Shown here: positions 1 to 7,683 of the stretch, piece by piece
How positions within the stretch are numbered: the stretch's first letter is position 1
Layout of the letters: the number at the start of each line of letters is the position of its first letter
Origin: JAMCRM01 sp041685075
GTDB taxonomy: Bacteria; Acidobacteriota; Terriglobia; Bryobacterales; Bryobacteraceae
DNA length: 15,003 bases
Assembly: GCA_041685075.1 (NCBI GenBank)
Contig: JAWLGN010000125.1
Location: 1-15,003 of the forward strand
Reading direction: 5' to 3'
Position numbers and translations under genes: made by a program
The notes under the pieces: model-generated
What the model was told of the DNA's origin: nothing
Databases searched by the model: none
What the model saw: the letters and a program-made list of their open reading frames with translations, nothing else

Positions 1-693
1 TTCTACATCATGTGGCAGGCGCGCATGTATGCGGTCTATAGCCGGCCGGACCATCCGAGCGTATATGCGCAGATCTTCGGCCTCTACTCCACGGTGCTGG
101 TCTATGCGACGCTGGCGCTTTCGCTGCTCAGCCCGGAAATCGTGACGTTGATGGTGGGCCCGGGCTTTGCATCCTGCCGGGAGATGATTCCGCCCATCGC
201 GCTGGCCTATTGTTTCGCCGGGATCGGCAACTGCGTGCAGGCGGGAGCGTTACTGGCTAAGCGGACAGCCGCCATCGGGGGGGTGAGCGCGGCCGCCGCC
301 GTGCTGAACCTGGGATTGAACTACATTCTGATCCGGCAGTACGGGATGGTGGGAGCCGCCTGGGCGACCCTGTTGAGTTTCCTGATCATCACTGCCGGAA
401 CCTATTGGCTCTCGCAGCGCACGCTGCCGCTGCCGTTCGGCATCGGCCGTTTCGGCGGCACTTTGTTGCTCGGCGCCTGCTTATACGCCATCTCCCGGGC
501 ATTGCAGCCGGAGACGGTATGGGCCGGCCTGGCACTGAAAGGAGTTCTGCTCTGCATGTTCCCGGCGCTGGTTTGGAAAGCCAACCTGCTTTCTCCCGCG
601 GAAGCCGGCACGGTGGCCTCGCTGGCGGCGCGGCTGGTTTCGGGCGTGTCCCAACGGGTTGGTTGGCTGCCGGTAAGGAGGGCGCCGCTATGA
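1..693 (+). CDS. Polysaccharide flippase (Wzx/MATE-like), C-terminal part
   Basis: The reading frame is already open at base 1 and ends with TGA at 691-693, so the true start lies upstream; about 230 residues are visible. The visible part is a membrane protein: hydrophobic stretches alternate with short charged loops, for example around residues 24-50, 62-80, 90-107, 115-133, 150-165 and 173-188. The stretch near residues 97-125 (LNLGLNYILI followed by YGMVGAAWAT) matches the C-terminal repeat of the polysaccharide_synt/MurJ-MATE families, where an N-x-x-L-N helix is followed by a YGxxGAAxAT helix. Such proteins flip undecaprenyl-pyrophosphate-linked oligosaccharides across the inner membrane. 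Its stop overlaps the start of the phosphotransferase gene (ATGA), which places it in the same operon. A MATE drug exporter is the main alternative, but the glycan context argues against it. Class confident, substrate unknown. Confidence 0.85.
   Translation, partial: FYIMWQARMYAVYSRPDHPSVYAQIFGLYSTVLVYATLALSLLSPEIVTLMVGPGFASCREMIPPIALAYCFAGIGNCVQAGALLAKRTAAIGGVSAAAAVLNLGLNYILIRQYGMVGAAWATLLSFLIITAGTYWLSQRTLPLPFGIGRFGGTLLLGACLYAISRALQPETVWAGLALKGVLLCMFPALVWKANLLSPAEAGTVASLAARLVSGVSQRVGWLPVRRAPL
674..681 (+). promoter_or_regulatory. Shine-Dalgarno site for the phosphotransferase gene
   Basis: TAAGGAGG lies 8 bases before the ATG at 690, inside the last codons of the flippase gene. It decides the start: the same frame is open back to 405, but no comparable site is seen upstream and the 95 extra residues would be a shadow of the flippase frame. 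Confidence 0.75.
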
Positions 694-1628
694 TCGGCGA
701 TTGCAAGGCGTTTCTGGCGAGGCAGGCCGCTGAGTGGAATATACCCGCTCACGACGATTGGAAAATTCTGTTCCATAACAACTATCATTCGCACCACAGC
801 AACATCAACCTGCTCTGGTTTAACGGCGGCAAGTATCCCCTGGTGGCCACCAAGTTGTACCGCGAGCCGGAGATTCCGAAGCGGGAGTACGAGAACCTGG
901 ACTACGCCTACCGTCGAGCCCCCCGCTGGGTTCCCCGGCCGCTCCATTTCGGAGTGGTGGGAGGATTCTGGACGTTGTGGATGGCCGGAGTGCCGGGCCT
1001 CCGCTTCTGGGATCCCTCGGTGAAGAAACTTCGCGCCCTGGCGGGAGAGGTTGCGGCGATGCATGCGGCCCTGGTGAGGCCAACCGGGTTAGCGAGCGGC
1101 CGGCACGAACGCATGGTCGCCACGCCGGTTCGCGCTTTGGCGGAGTTCGGCGCGGCACGCGCGGTGGCCCGCGGCTGCGCCATGCTGGCCGAAACCGCCG
1201 CGGAGCCGTGGCTCGACTCGCTGCCCTCGATTCCGCAGCATGGCGATCTCTATCTCGATAACATCCTGTCGGACCGGAAGAGATGGCACATCGTCGACTG
1301 GGAGAGCTTCGGCGTCATCGACATCCCGTTCTACGATCTCTTCACCCTGCTGATCTCCCGGTTGACGGTGGACGGCGATACGCCCGGCCGGTGGGAACGC
1401 TCCCTGGTGCGGGAGGTTCCGCGACTGGTGGAGCGATACGCCCAGCGCCTGCAGTTGCCCCTGGAACAGGCCCGCCCGCTGCTGCCCCTCACCCTGGCGA
1501 ACTGGTTTTATCTGCAATGGCTGGACGGCCGGCGGCGCTTCACCGAACGTATGTATGGCATGGCCGGAGACTACTTCGAGCGCACCGCTGTCTGGGAGCG
1601 GGTGTTCTTCGGCGGGACTGGAGCATAG
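690..1628 (+). CDS. Phosphotransferase of the APH/choline-kinase fold
   Basis: A 312-residue protein of the kinase-like family that includes aminoglycoside phosphotransferases, choline/ethanolamine kinases and homoserine kinase type II. The catalytic loop is clear: HGDLYLDN at residues 184-191 (H-x-D-x4-N, base D186, metal ligand N191), followed by the metal-binding DWE at 203-205. A glycine-poor N-terminal lobe carries a candidate ATP-binding lysine in VATKLYREPE near residue 54. No signal peptide, so cytoplasmic. The ATG at 690 overlaps the flippase stop (ATGA) and has a strong ribosome site, and the ATP-grasp gene begins 1 base after its stop. In surface-glycan loci kinases of this fold are thought to phosphorylate a sugar, polyol or amino-alcohol building block; that role is inferred here. 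An antibiotic-resistance role is unlikely from context. Fold confident, substrate unknown. Confidence 0.8.
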   Translation: MIGDCKAFLARQAAEWNIPAHDDWKILFHNNYHSHHSNINLLWFNGGKYPLVATKLYREPEIPKREYENLDYAYRRAPRWVPRPLHFGVVGGFWTLWMAGVPGLRFWDPSVKKLRALAGEVAAMHAALVRPTGLASGRHERMVATPVRALAEFGAARAVARGCAMLAETAAEPWLDSLPSIPQHGDLYLDNILSDRKRWHIVDWESFGVIDIPFYDLFTLLISRLTVDGDTPGRWERSLVREVPRLVERYAQRLQLPLEQARPLLPLTLANWFYLQWLDGRRRFTERMYGMAGDYFERTAVWERVFFGGTGA

Positions 1629-1629
1629 C

Positions 1630-2922
1630 ATGCGGCCGACGGCGGTGGTGCTGAACATGTTCTACACCGGGCTGGGGATCGCCCGGAGCCTGGGCGAGCG
1701 CGGCATCCCGGTGATCGGGCTGACGGCGCGGCGAGGCATCTACGGCAATTACACCCGCTACGCGAAGACGCTGTTCTGCCCGGACTCCAGGACCGAGCCG
1801 GAGGCGCTGGCCGAGTGGATGGTGCGGTTCGGGCGGAAGCTTTCCCGCCGGGCGGTGGTCTTTCCCACCCGGGACGACGACCTGTACTTCCTGGGCCGGT
1901 ACCGCGCCGACCTGGAGCCCTACTTCAGCCTGGTGATGCCGGATGCGCCCGCGCTCGAGGCCTGTCTGGACAAGTGGGAGACATATTTGTGGGCCCGGCG
2001 CGCGGGCGTACCGACGCCCGAGTGCCGGATGGTCGAAAGCGAAGACGACGCCCGCCGGGCCGCCCGGGAGATGCCGTACCCCTGCGTGCTGAAACCTGTA
2101 TCGGCGCGCGAATGGCGGCAGCCTGGAAAGTGGGGGCTGGTGGGGGCGCGGAAGGCTGTCTTCATCGCCTCTCCGGAGCAACTGCTGGCGGAATACGCCA
2201 CGGTGTCGCAGGCCGGCAGCCGCGTCCTGCTGCAGGGGATGGTGCCGGGCGGCGACGAACTGCTGGCCATCGCCGCCGGCTACGTGGATCGCAACTCGCG
2301 ATGGGTGGCGGGCTTCAACACCGGCAAGGTGTTGCAGGTGCCGCGGCTGTTCGGCACCGGCTGCATCGTGCAGGGCATCGAGCGGGAGGAACTGTTCGAA
2401 CCCACGGCACGGCTTCTGGAAGCCATGCGTTTCAGCGGCATCGCCGAAGCGGAGTTCAAGTGGGACGCCGAACGGCGGGAGTACCAGCTCATCGAAATCA
2501 ATCCCAGGCCCTGGGACCAGCACCGTCTGGGCAGCGCCTGCGGAGTCGACCTGATGTATTTGGCATACTGCGACCACGCCGGGCTGCCGCAGCCCGCCGT
2601 GGAAAGAAAAGCATCCGGACAGAAGTGGATAGCGGAGGACACCTTCTGCACCACGGCTCTATCGCTGCTTTGGAAGGGTGATCCCGAATTGCGCACGCTG
2701 TTCCGGCTGGCCCGCGGCAGGCGCCTTTACGCGATCTGGTCCGCCAGGGATCCGCTTCCGTTCCTGGCATACCTGTTCACGCGGCTGCTGCCGGGCTGGT
2801 TGCGCGACGGCTTCCGGGCCATACGCGCGGGTGTGAAGCGCCGCCTGTTTGGTGGGGCGGCGGCAGAAGGGAGAGGCTTGACCTATGACAAGCATCTGGA
2901 AAAAGGCAAGAGCCTTCATTAA
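1630..2922 (+). CDS. ATP-grasp ligase (carboxylate-amine ligase type)
   Basis: A 430-residue cytoplasmic ATP-grasp enzyme. These join a carboxylate to an amine or thiol through an acyl-phosphate. The N-terminal pre-ATP-grasp part has GLGIARSLGERGIPVIGL at about residues 14-31, typical of the D-aspartate-ligase/carbamoyl-phosphate-synthase-like group. The ATP-binding part shows PCVLKPV with lysine K155, LQGMVPGGDE near 200, and the metal-binding EAEFKWD (E275) and EINPR (E289, N291) motifs. All expected catalytic positions are present, so it should be active. About 100 residues after the core (roughly 330-430) are basic and partly hydrophobic and may be an accessory or membrane-associating tail. 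Its last 38 bases overlap the next gene. The start at 1630 is 1 base after the kinase stop; the frame is open back to 1555 inside that gene, but starting there would duplicate its end. An amino acid attached to a glycan or its precursor is a reasonable guess for the product. Confidence 0.8.
   Translation: MRPTAVVLNMFYTGLGIARSLGERGIPVIGLTARRGIYGNYTRYAKTLFCPDSRTEPEALAEWMVRFGRKLSRRAVVFPTRDDDLYFLGRYRADLEPYFSLVMPDAPALEACLDKWETYLWARRAGVPTPECRMVESEDDARRAAREMPYPCVLKPVSAREWRQPGKWGLVGARKAVFIASPEQLLAEYATVSQAGSRVLLQGMVPGGDELLAIAAGYVDRNSRWVAGFNTGKVLQVPRLFGTGCIVQGIEREELFEPTARLLEAMRFSGIAEAEFKWDAERREYQLIEINPRPWDQHRLGSACGVDLMYLAYCDHAGLPQPAVERKASGQKWIAEDTFCTTALSLLWKGDPELRTLFRLARGRRLYAIWSARDPLPFLAYLFTRLLPGWLRDGFRAIRAGVKRRLFGGAAAEGRGLTYDKHLEKGKSLH
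2867..2876 (+). promoter_or_regulatory. Purine-rich ribosome site before the propeller gene
   Basis: AAGGGAGAGG ends 8 bases before the ATG at 2885 and lies inside the ATP-grasp coding sequence. It supports the unusual 38-base gene overlap, because the only later ATG near the N-terminus (2951) would remove the signal sequence. Confidence 0.6.
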
Positions 2923-4081
2923 TCCGGCGATTCTTGCCGGATGCATCGCCATGGCGGCGGGCGCCGCGGACACTCCCGCCTGGCGGGTGGAAGTGGTGGA
3001 CCAGTCCGGGGCGGGCAGGTTCACCTCGCTCAAAGCCGATCGATCCGGCAATCTGCACCTGGCCTATGTGGTCGCGGACGGCAGAAACACGCTGAAGTAT
3101 GCATTTCGGGACAGGAATCTCGGGCGCTGGTTCACCATGCCGCTGGCAGTGAAGGCCAGCTTCTGTTCCCTGGTGCTGGATTCGAAAGAGCGCCCCCGCA
3201 TCGCCTACGCGGATGAGGGGACCATTAGCGGCGCCAAGCTCCGGTACGTCAACTGGGACGGGCAAAGCTGGCAATCGAGGGCTATTCCGGTAAGTTCCGA
3301 CGTGGTGGGCTACTACACCTCCATCGTCCTTGATAGCCAGGACAACCCCAGTATCTCGTTCTACGAATACCGGGGACCGAGAGGCAGCGACATCCGGATC
3401 CGCCTCCGGGTGGTGTCGTGGACGGGGCAGTACTGGGAGTCGCGGCTGGTGGATTCCGACGAAGGGAGCGGGAAATTCAACGCCATGGCGATCGATCCCC
3501 AGGGCCGCCTCCACCTGGCCTACGCCAACGTGACGACCGCGACCGCCGGGATGCGCTACGCCTACTGGGACGGCCGGGTTTGGAATCTCGAACACGTGGA
3601 AGGCCAGGCGGAAAATAACGGGGAGTACGTGGGATATTCCGCCATCGTTGCCCTGGACGAAGCGGGGACGCCGCACCTCTCTTACATGAATACCTCCTCT
3701 CCCGGGGTGAAGTACGCGGTGCGGCGCGACGGCCTCTGGCACACCGAACTGGTGGACACGGTTTCTCGCGTGGGCTATCCCGATCGCAACTCCCTCGTGG
3801 TGGACGCGAGCGGGCGGCCTTTCATCGGCTACTATGACGCCGGGGTGGGCCTTCTCAAGCTAGCTCGCCGGGAGGCGCAGGGGTGGGTCTCGGAGGTAGT
3901 CGACGGCGACGGCTGCGGATTCACCAGTTCGCTGCAGATCGACCACGGGACCATTTGGATCAGCTATACCGACGGCGCGAACGGCGGGGTGAAGGTGGCG
4001 TACAAGGAGTTGGCGGAAGTGGGGGCGCCCCCGCCAGTCCAGACCAGCGCGGTGGGGAGGCCGGCCGAGCCATCGCGATGA
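2885..4081 (+). CDS. Exported seven-bladed beta-propeller protein
   Basis: A 398-residue exported protein. The N-terminus has K6, K7 and R9, then a hydrophobic stretch to about residue 28. Both a lipobox (L17-A-G-C20) and a signal-peptidase-I-type AGA-AD end near residue 28 can be read, so it is either a lipoprotein or a soluble secreted/periplasmic protein. The rest consists of seven repeats that each begin with a tryptophan: W33, W82, W129, W184, W233, W285 and W334, spaced 47-55 residues. Each continues with a [LIM]-x-[LIV]-D-x-x-G-x-[PL]-x-[IL]-[AS]-[YF] strand and a [LV]-[KR]-[YLV] strand. That pattern is a seven-bladed propeller of the BNR/exo-alpha-sialidase-like superfamily; no Asp-box catalytic set was recognised, so binding is more likely than hydrolysis. 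A ~20-residue Pro-rich tail ends it. It sits between the ATP-grasp and GT4 genes and overlaps both, so it is made together with the glycan enzymes. A glycan-binding or assembly-scaffold role is inferred. Confidence 0.75.
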   Translation: MTSIWKKARAFINPAILAGCIAMAAGAADTPAWRVEVVDQSGAGRFTSLKADRSGNLHLAYVVADGRNTLKYAFRDRNLGRWFTMPLAVKASFCSLVLDSKERPRIAYADEGTISGAKLRYVNWDGQSWQSRAIPVSSDVVGYYTSIVLDSQDNPSISFYEYRGPRGSDIRIRLRVVSWTGQYWESRLVDSDEGSGKFNAMAIDPQGRLHLAYANVTTATAGMRYAYWDGRVWNLEHVEGQAENNGEYVGYSAIVALDEAGTPHLSYMNTSSPGVKYAVRRDGLWHTELVDTVSRVGYPDRNSLVVDASGRPFIGYYDAGVGLLKLARREAQGWVSEVVDGDGCGFTSSLQIDHGTIWISYTDGANGGVKVAYKELAEVGAPPPVQTSAVGRPAEPSR

Positions 4082-5259
4082 GCGGCGAGAGCCATTCCGT
4101 GAAGGCGCACGCCGAGGCTCCGGCCGCGCGGCGCGTGCTCCTGGTGGCGCCCTTGCCGCCTCCTTACGGCGGGATGGCCTTGCAGGCGCGCAAGCTGGAG
4201 AAACTCCTGCGCGCCGAGGGTCACGCGGTAACCTTCGTGCCCGCCAACTACCCGCTTTCGGGACTGCTGCGCGCCTTCGAGCGTTTGCCGGCCCTGCGCA
4301 CCGCGGCGAAGTCCGTGGCCATCTGGCGCGCACTCTGGCGCCTGACACCCGCGGTGGAGATCGTTCACGTCTTCGCGGCGTCCTGGCTCTATTTCTTCCT
4401 GGTCGTGTGGCCTGCCGTCTTTGTTGGCCGGCGGTGCGGCAAGAGAGTGGTTCTGAACTACCGGGGAGGAGCCGGCCGCCGTTTCTTTCGCGCCTGCGGA
4501 TGGCTTGTGCGGCCGGTCTTCAAGCGGGCCACCGTGGTTACGGCGCCGTCGCGCTTTCTGGGTGAGGCGATCTCGAGCCGCTTTGGCGTGGAAGTTTCCA
4601 TTGTTCCCAACATTTTGGATTCCGAAAGCTTCCCTTACCGCGAGCGGGAGGCCATCCGGCCCAGGCTGCTCGTCACCCGGCACCTGGAAGCCATCTACGA
4701 CAACGAAACGGCATTGAAGGCTTTTCGGGCCGTACAGGAACGATACCCCGACGCGACGTTGTGGATTGCTGGCACCGGCAGCGAGGAGGCGCGTCTGCGG
4801 GAACTGGTGGCGGCGTGGGGACTTAAGGGCGTGCGGTTTCTGGGACACGTAAGCCATCAGGATCTGCCGGCCATCTACGACCAATGCGACATCCTGCTGA
4901 ATGCCTCCCAGGTGGACAACTTCCCGGGTTCGCTGCTGGAAGGCGCGGCCGCGGGCCTGGTGGTGGTTTCCACCTGCGCCGGTGGGATACCCGCCATTTT
5001 CCGGAACGGCAGGGATGCGCTGCTTGTCGAACCGGGGGACTGGGAGGGCCTCGCGGCGGCGGTCCGGAAAGTGCTGGAATCCCAGTCTCTGGCTGCGAAA
5101 CTGACAAGATCGGCATCGGAGTTGACGCGAGCGTGCCATTGGAGCGAGGTGCGGAGGCGGCTTTACGAGGCTTACGGCATTTCGCCGGCGGAAGGCCTCA
5201 GCCCGCGTCCCCGCCCGGCGCAGCCTGAAGAGCGACGGAGTTGCCAAACGGCGATATGA
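4078..5259 (+). CDS. Glycosyltransferase family 4 (GT-B fold)
   Basis: A 393-residue retaining glycosyltransferase, probably moving a sugar from a nucleotide donor onto a lipid-linked glycan at the inner face of the membrane. The N-terminal acceptor domain starts after a ~20-residue leader with VLLVAPLPPPYGG, whose glycine loop is at P27-G32. The segment AASWLYFFLVVWPAVF near residue 100 is hydrophobic and could touch the membrane. The C-terminal donor domain holds IAGTGSEEARL and GVRFLGHVSH, then DNFPGSLLEG with D280-x7-E288, the acidic pair equivalent to the family's E-x7-E nucleotide-binding motif, and AGGIPAI, where many relatives have GGxPE. ATG at 4078 overlaps the propeller stop (ATGA). 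The same frame is open upstream to 3883, but those residues lie inside the propeller gene. Class sure; donor and acceptor unknown. Confidence 0.9.
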   Translation: MSGESHSVKAHAEAPAARRVLLVAPLPPPYGGMALQARKLEKLLRAEGHAVTFVPANYPLSGLLRAFERLPALRTAAKSVAIWRALWRLTPAVEIVHVFAASWLYFFLVVWPAVFVGRRCGKRVVLNYRGGAGRRFFRACGWLVRPVFKRATVVTAPSRFLGEAISSRFGVEVSIVPNILDSESFPYREREAIRPRLLVTRHLEAIYDNETALKAFRAVQERYPDATLWIAGTGSEEARLRELVAAWGLKGVRFLGHVSHQDLPAIYDQCDILLNASQVDNFPGSLLEGAAAGLVVVSTCAGGIPAIFRNGRDALLVEPGDWEGLAAAVRKVLESQSLAAKLTRSASELTRACHWSEVRRRLYEAYGISPAEGLSPRPRPAQPEERRSCQTAI

Positions 5260-6647
5260 ACGCAGGCGGTGGCTTTTATCCTCGGCTGGTCTGGAACGTA
5301 TTCTTCCCCCTGCACGAATGGGTGAAGGGGCACCCCACCTATCGGCTGCTGAGGGAGATGGAGGCGGCGGACCACCTTACCTTTCCCGAACGGGAACGGT
5401 TGACGTGGGATAAGCTGCGGGCGTTCATCGACTATTGCTACGCTCACGTCCCTTACGTGCGGGCGCGGATGCAGGAGGCCGGCCTGAAGCCGTCCGACGT
5501 CGAAGGCCCGGCCGGCCTTGCGCGCCTGCCTGTTCTGACGAAAGCCGACGTCAGGAAGCACAGGGCGAGCCTGCGGTCCGAGATCGCCGGAAGTCTGGCA
5601 TCTTCGTCGACCGGCGGCTCGACGGGCGAGCCGCTGCTGTTCGATATTTCCAAAGAGCGCATCGCCTCGCGCGTGGCCTGCCGGCAGCGCGTTTCCAGGT
5701 GGTGGGGGCTCTCGGTGGGGGTTCCCGAGTTGGCGATTTGGGGATCGCCGGTCGAAGCGAGCCGCCAGGACCTGTTGCGCCACCTGCGGGACCGCCTGAT
5801 GGCCACCCGGCTCCTCTCCGCGTACGAGATGACCGAACCGGTGATCTCGCGATACCTGGATGCCATCGAATCCGGGCGCAGCCGCCAGATCTTCGCCTAC
5901 CCGAGCACCATGTATCTGCTCTGCCTGCACGCAAGAAAACAGGGCCGGGACTTGCGGCGGGGGGGCGTCAAGGCCGTCTTCGTTACCGGTGAGGTGCTCT
6001 ATCCCTACCAGCGCCAGTTGATCGCCGAAACCATGGGCTGTCCGGTGGCTGACGGTTACGGCGGCCGCGACAGCGGCTTCATCGCCCACGAATGTCCCGA
6101 GGGCGGCATGCACGTGATGGCCGACGCGGTGATTGTCGAAATCGTGGACTCGCTCGGCCGCCCGCTGCCCGCGGGAGAGACGGGCGAAATTGTGGTCACC
6201 GATTTGCATTCCCGGGAAGCGCCCTTCCTGCGTTACGCGACCGGCGACGTGGGCGCATTATCGGCCCGGCGCTGTCCGTGCGGAAGGCCGCTCCCGCTGC
6301 TGGAGAAGCTCGAAGGCCGCTCCAATGATGCCGTGCTGGCCGCCGACGGCCGGCTGCTGCATCCTTCCTCGCTGCTCTCGGTGCTGCGGGAGATCGAAGG
6401 GATCGAACAGGTGCGCATCTATCAGCGGCGCACCGATGGGTTTCATGTGCAGCTTGTCAGCAACGGAAAGTTCCGGCGGGAGTTCGAGGACCGGATCCGC
6501 GAGCTATGGAGCAAGCGGCTTCGGTCGCCGCTCCAGGTGACTTTCGAGTATCTCGCGGAACTTCCACGCGAGCGGTCCGGAAAGTTCCGGCACATCGTTT
6601 CGGAGCTTGCGGCCGCCGGCGCCGGGCTGCGCGGGAAGCCTGAATGA
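5256..6647 (+). CDS. CapK/PaaK-family adenylate-forming enzyme
   Basis: A 463-residue member of the phenylacetate-CoA ligase/CapK group, which activate a carboxylic acid as an acyl-adenylate and normally pass it to CoA or another acceptor. The core motifs appear in order: phosphate loop SSSTGGSTGEP (residues 116-126), the YGGRDSG aromatic/acidic motif (268-274, in the place of the usual YGxTE), ATGD with D331, LEGRSND hinge region just after 350, and the C-terminal lysine in RSGKF (K443). Nothing essential is missing. A cysteine cluster (RRCPCGRP, about 338-345) is typical of the family. Two starts are possible: ATG at 5256, which forms an ATGA overlap with the GT4 stop, and TTG at 5241 right after a GGAG. 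ATG is chosen because the other junctions here use ATGA. CapK homologues are common in capsule and exopolysaccharide loci, where they are thought to supply acyl groups; the acid used here is not readable. Confidence 0.85.
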   Translation: MNAGGGFYPRLVWNVFFPLHEWVKGHPTYRLLREMEAADHLTFPERERLTWDKLRAFIDYCYAHVPYVRARMQEAGLKPSDVEGPAGLARLPVLTKADVRKHRASLRSEIAGSLASSSTGGSTGEPLLFDISKERIASRVACRQRVSRWWGLSVGVPELAIWGSPVEASRQDLLRHLRDRLMATRLLSAYEMTEPVISRYLDAIESGRSRQIFAYPSTMYLLCLHARKQGRDLRRGGVKAVFVTGEVLYPYQRQLIAETMGCPVADGYGGRDSGFIAHECPEGGMHVMADAVIVEIVDSLGRPLPAGETGEIVVTDLHSREAPFLRYATGDVGALSARRCPCGRPLPLLEKLEGRSNDAVLAADGRLLHPSSLLSVLREIEGIEQVRIYQRRTDGFHVQLVSNGKFRREFEDRIRELWSKRLRSPLQVTFEYLAELPRERSGKFRHIVSELAAAGAGLRGKPE

Positions 6648-6660
6648 GACAAGAGATCGG

Positions 6661-6667
6661 AGGAGGT
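6661..6667 (+). promoter_or_regulatory. Consensus Shine-Dalgarno site, start of the dehydrogenase gene
   Basis: AGGAGGT is followed by 5 bases and then the ATG at 6673. This is the strongest ribosome site in the window. It sits in one of the few gaps between genes (25 bases) and rules out the earlier in-frame ATG at 6607, which lies inside the preceding gene. Confidence 0.8.
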
Positions 6668-6672
6668 ATGAT

Positions 6673-7683
6673 ATGCGGCTTGCCGTAGTGGGAGCCGGCT
6701 ATTGGGGCACGAACCTGGTTCGGGTCTTTCACCAGTTGGGGGTCTTGGGGACCATCTGCGATTCGAATACGGAAACGCTGGCGCGATTCCGCGAAAACTA
6801 TCCCGGTGTGCGCACGGAAACGTCGTACGACGCGCTGCTGGAGGATCCGTCGCTGGACGCCGTGGTCATCGCAACCCCGGCGGAACGGCATTACGCCATG
6901 GCGCGCCAGGCTCTGCTGGCGGGGAAGGACGCTTTTGTAGAGAAACCGCTCACCTTGCGATGCGAGGAGGCCGAAGCGCTCACGGCGCTGGCGGAACGCG
7001 AGAGCCGCATCCTCATGACCGGGCACCTGCTGGAGTTCCATCCCGCCATCACCCGCTTGCAGGAACTGATCGAGGGCGGGGAACTGGGGCGGATCGAATA
7101 CATCTACTCGAACCGGCTGAACCTGGGGAAGGTGAGGCGAGAGGAGAACGCGCTTTGGAGCTTCGCGCCCCACGACATCTCCGTGATTCTGCTGCTGCTG
7201 CAACGGATGCCCATCCAGGTAACCGCCACCGGAGGCACCTACCTCCAGCCGAATATCGCCGACGTCACGGTTTCCACGATGCTGTTCGACCGCGGAACGC
7301 GGGCGCACCTGTTCGTAAGCTGGCTGCACCCGTACAAGGAGCAGAAGCTGGTGGTGGTAGGGGAGCGGCGGATGGCGGTCTTCGACGATGTCCGCAAGAC
7401 CGGCAAGCTGCAGGTGTATGACAAGAACATCAACCTGGTTGACGGCCGCTTCGTGACGGTCAGGCCGGAGGGGACGGTAGTGCATTTCCCCGCGGACGAG
7501 CCGCTGCTGGTGGAGTGCCGCCACTTCGTCGAATGCGTCGAGACGCGCAGGACGCCGCGAACCGACGGGCACGACGGCTGGCGCGTGTTGAAGGTGCTGG
7601 AGGCCAGCCAGCGCTCGCTCAGCATGAACGGCGAACCGGTGCAACTGGAGCCCTCGCGATCCCTGGAGGTCGTGCGTGCTTGA
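6673..7683 (+). CDS. Gfo/Idh/MocA-family NAD(P)-dependent sugar dehydrogenase
   Basis: A 336-residue cytoplasmic oxidoreductase. The Rossmann nucleotide-binding loop GAGYWGTN is at residues 7-14, the family's EKP motif at E90-P92, and the second domain carries TGHLLEFHPA and RLNLGKVRREENALW followed by APHDIS with H167-D168. The RLNLG...W...PHDIS layout is common in members that oxidise UDP-N-acetylhexosamines or uronic acids at C3 in O-antigen clusters (WbpB/WlbA-like). In those pathways an aminotransferase and N-acetyltransferase follow; acyltransferases follow here, but no aminotransferase is in the window. The next gene starts 8 bases before this one ends, and the GGAGGT for that start is within this coding sequence. 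Family certain; substrate is inferred from context only. Confidence 0.88.
   Translation: MRLAVVGAGYWGTNLVRVFHQLGVLGTICDSNTETLARFRENYPGVRTETSYDALLEDPSLDAVVIATPAERHYAMARQALLAGKDAFVEKPLTLRCEEAEALTALAERESRILMTGHLLEFHPAITRLQELIEGGELGRIEYIYSNRLNLGKVRREENALWSFAPHDISVILLLLQRMPIQVTATGGTYLQPNIADVTVSTMLFDRGTRAHLFVSWLHPYKEQKLVVVGERRMAVFDDVRKTGKLQVYDKNINLVDGRFVTVRPEGTVVHFPADEPLLVECRHFVECVETRRTPRTDGHDGWRVLKVLEASQRSLSMNGEPVQLEPSRSLEVVRA
7665..7670 (+). promoter_or_regulatory. Ribosome site that fixes the GTG start at 7676
   Basis: GGAGGT lies 5 bases before GTG 7676. The alternative in-frame GTG at 7685 would be 14 bases away, too far for good initiation. The site is inside the dehydrogenase gene, so the two genes overlap by 8 bases. 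Confidence 0.65.

Noticed and set aside
405..689. N-terminal extension of the phosphotransferase
   Set aside because: It would overlap the flippase frame, which encodes clear membrane helices. The ATG at 690 has a strong ribosome site and an ATGA overlap.
1540..2577. Minus-strand open frame of 345 codons
   Set aside because: It is opposite the ATP-grasp gene, whose catalytic motifs are intact. No domain is visible in the antisense product.
3964..5247. Minus-strand open frame of 427 codons
   Set aside because: It is antisense to the GT4 gene, has no family motif, and its composition is typical of an antisense shadow.
5241..5255. TTG start for the CapK gene
   Set aside because: The GGAG directly abuts the TTG with no spacing, and the ATG at 5256 forms the ATGA overlap typical of this operon. 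It remains a possible alternative adding five residues.
6607..6672. Earlier ATG start of the dehydrogenase
   Set aside because: It would add 22 residues without family similarity and ignore the AGGAGGT directly before 6673, where the Rossmann strand begins.
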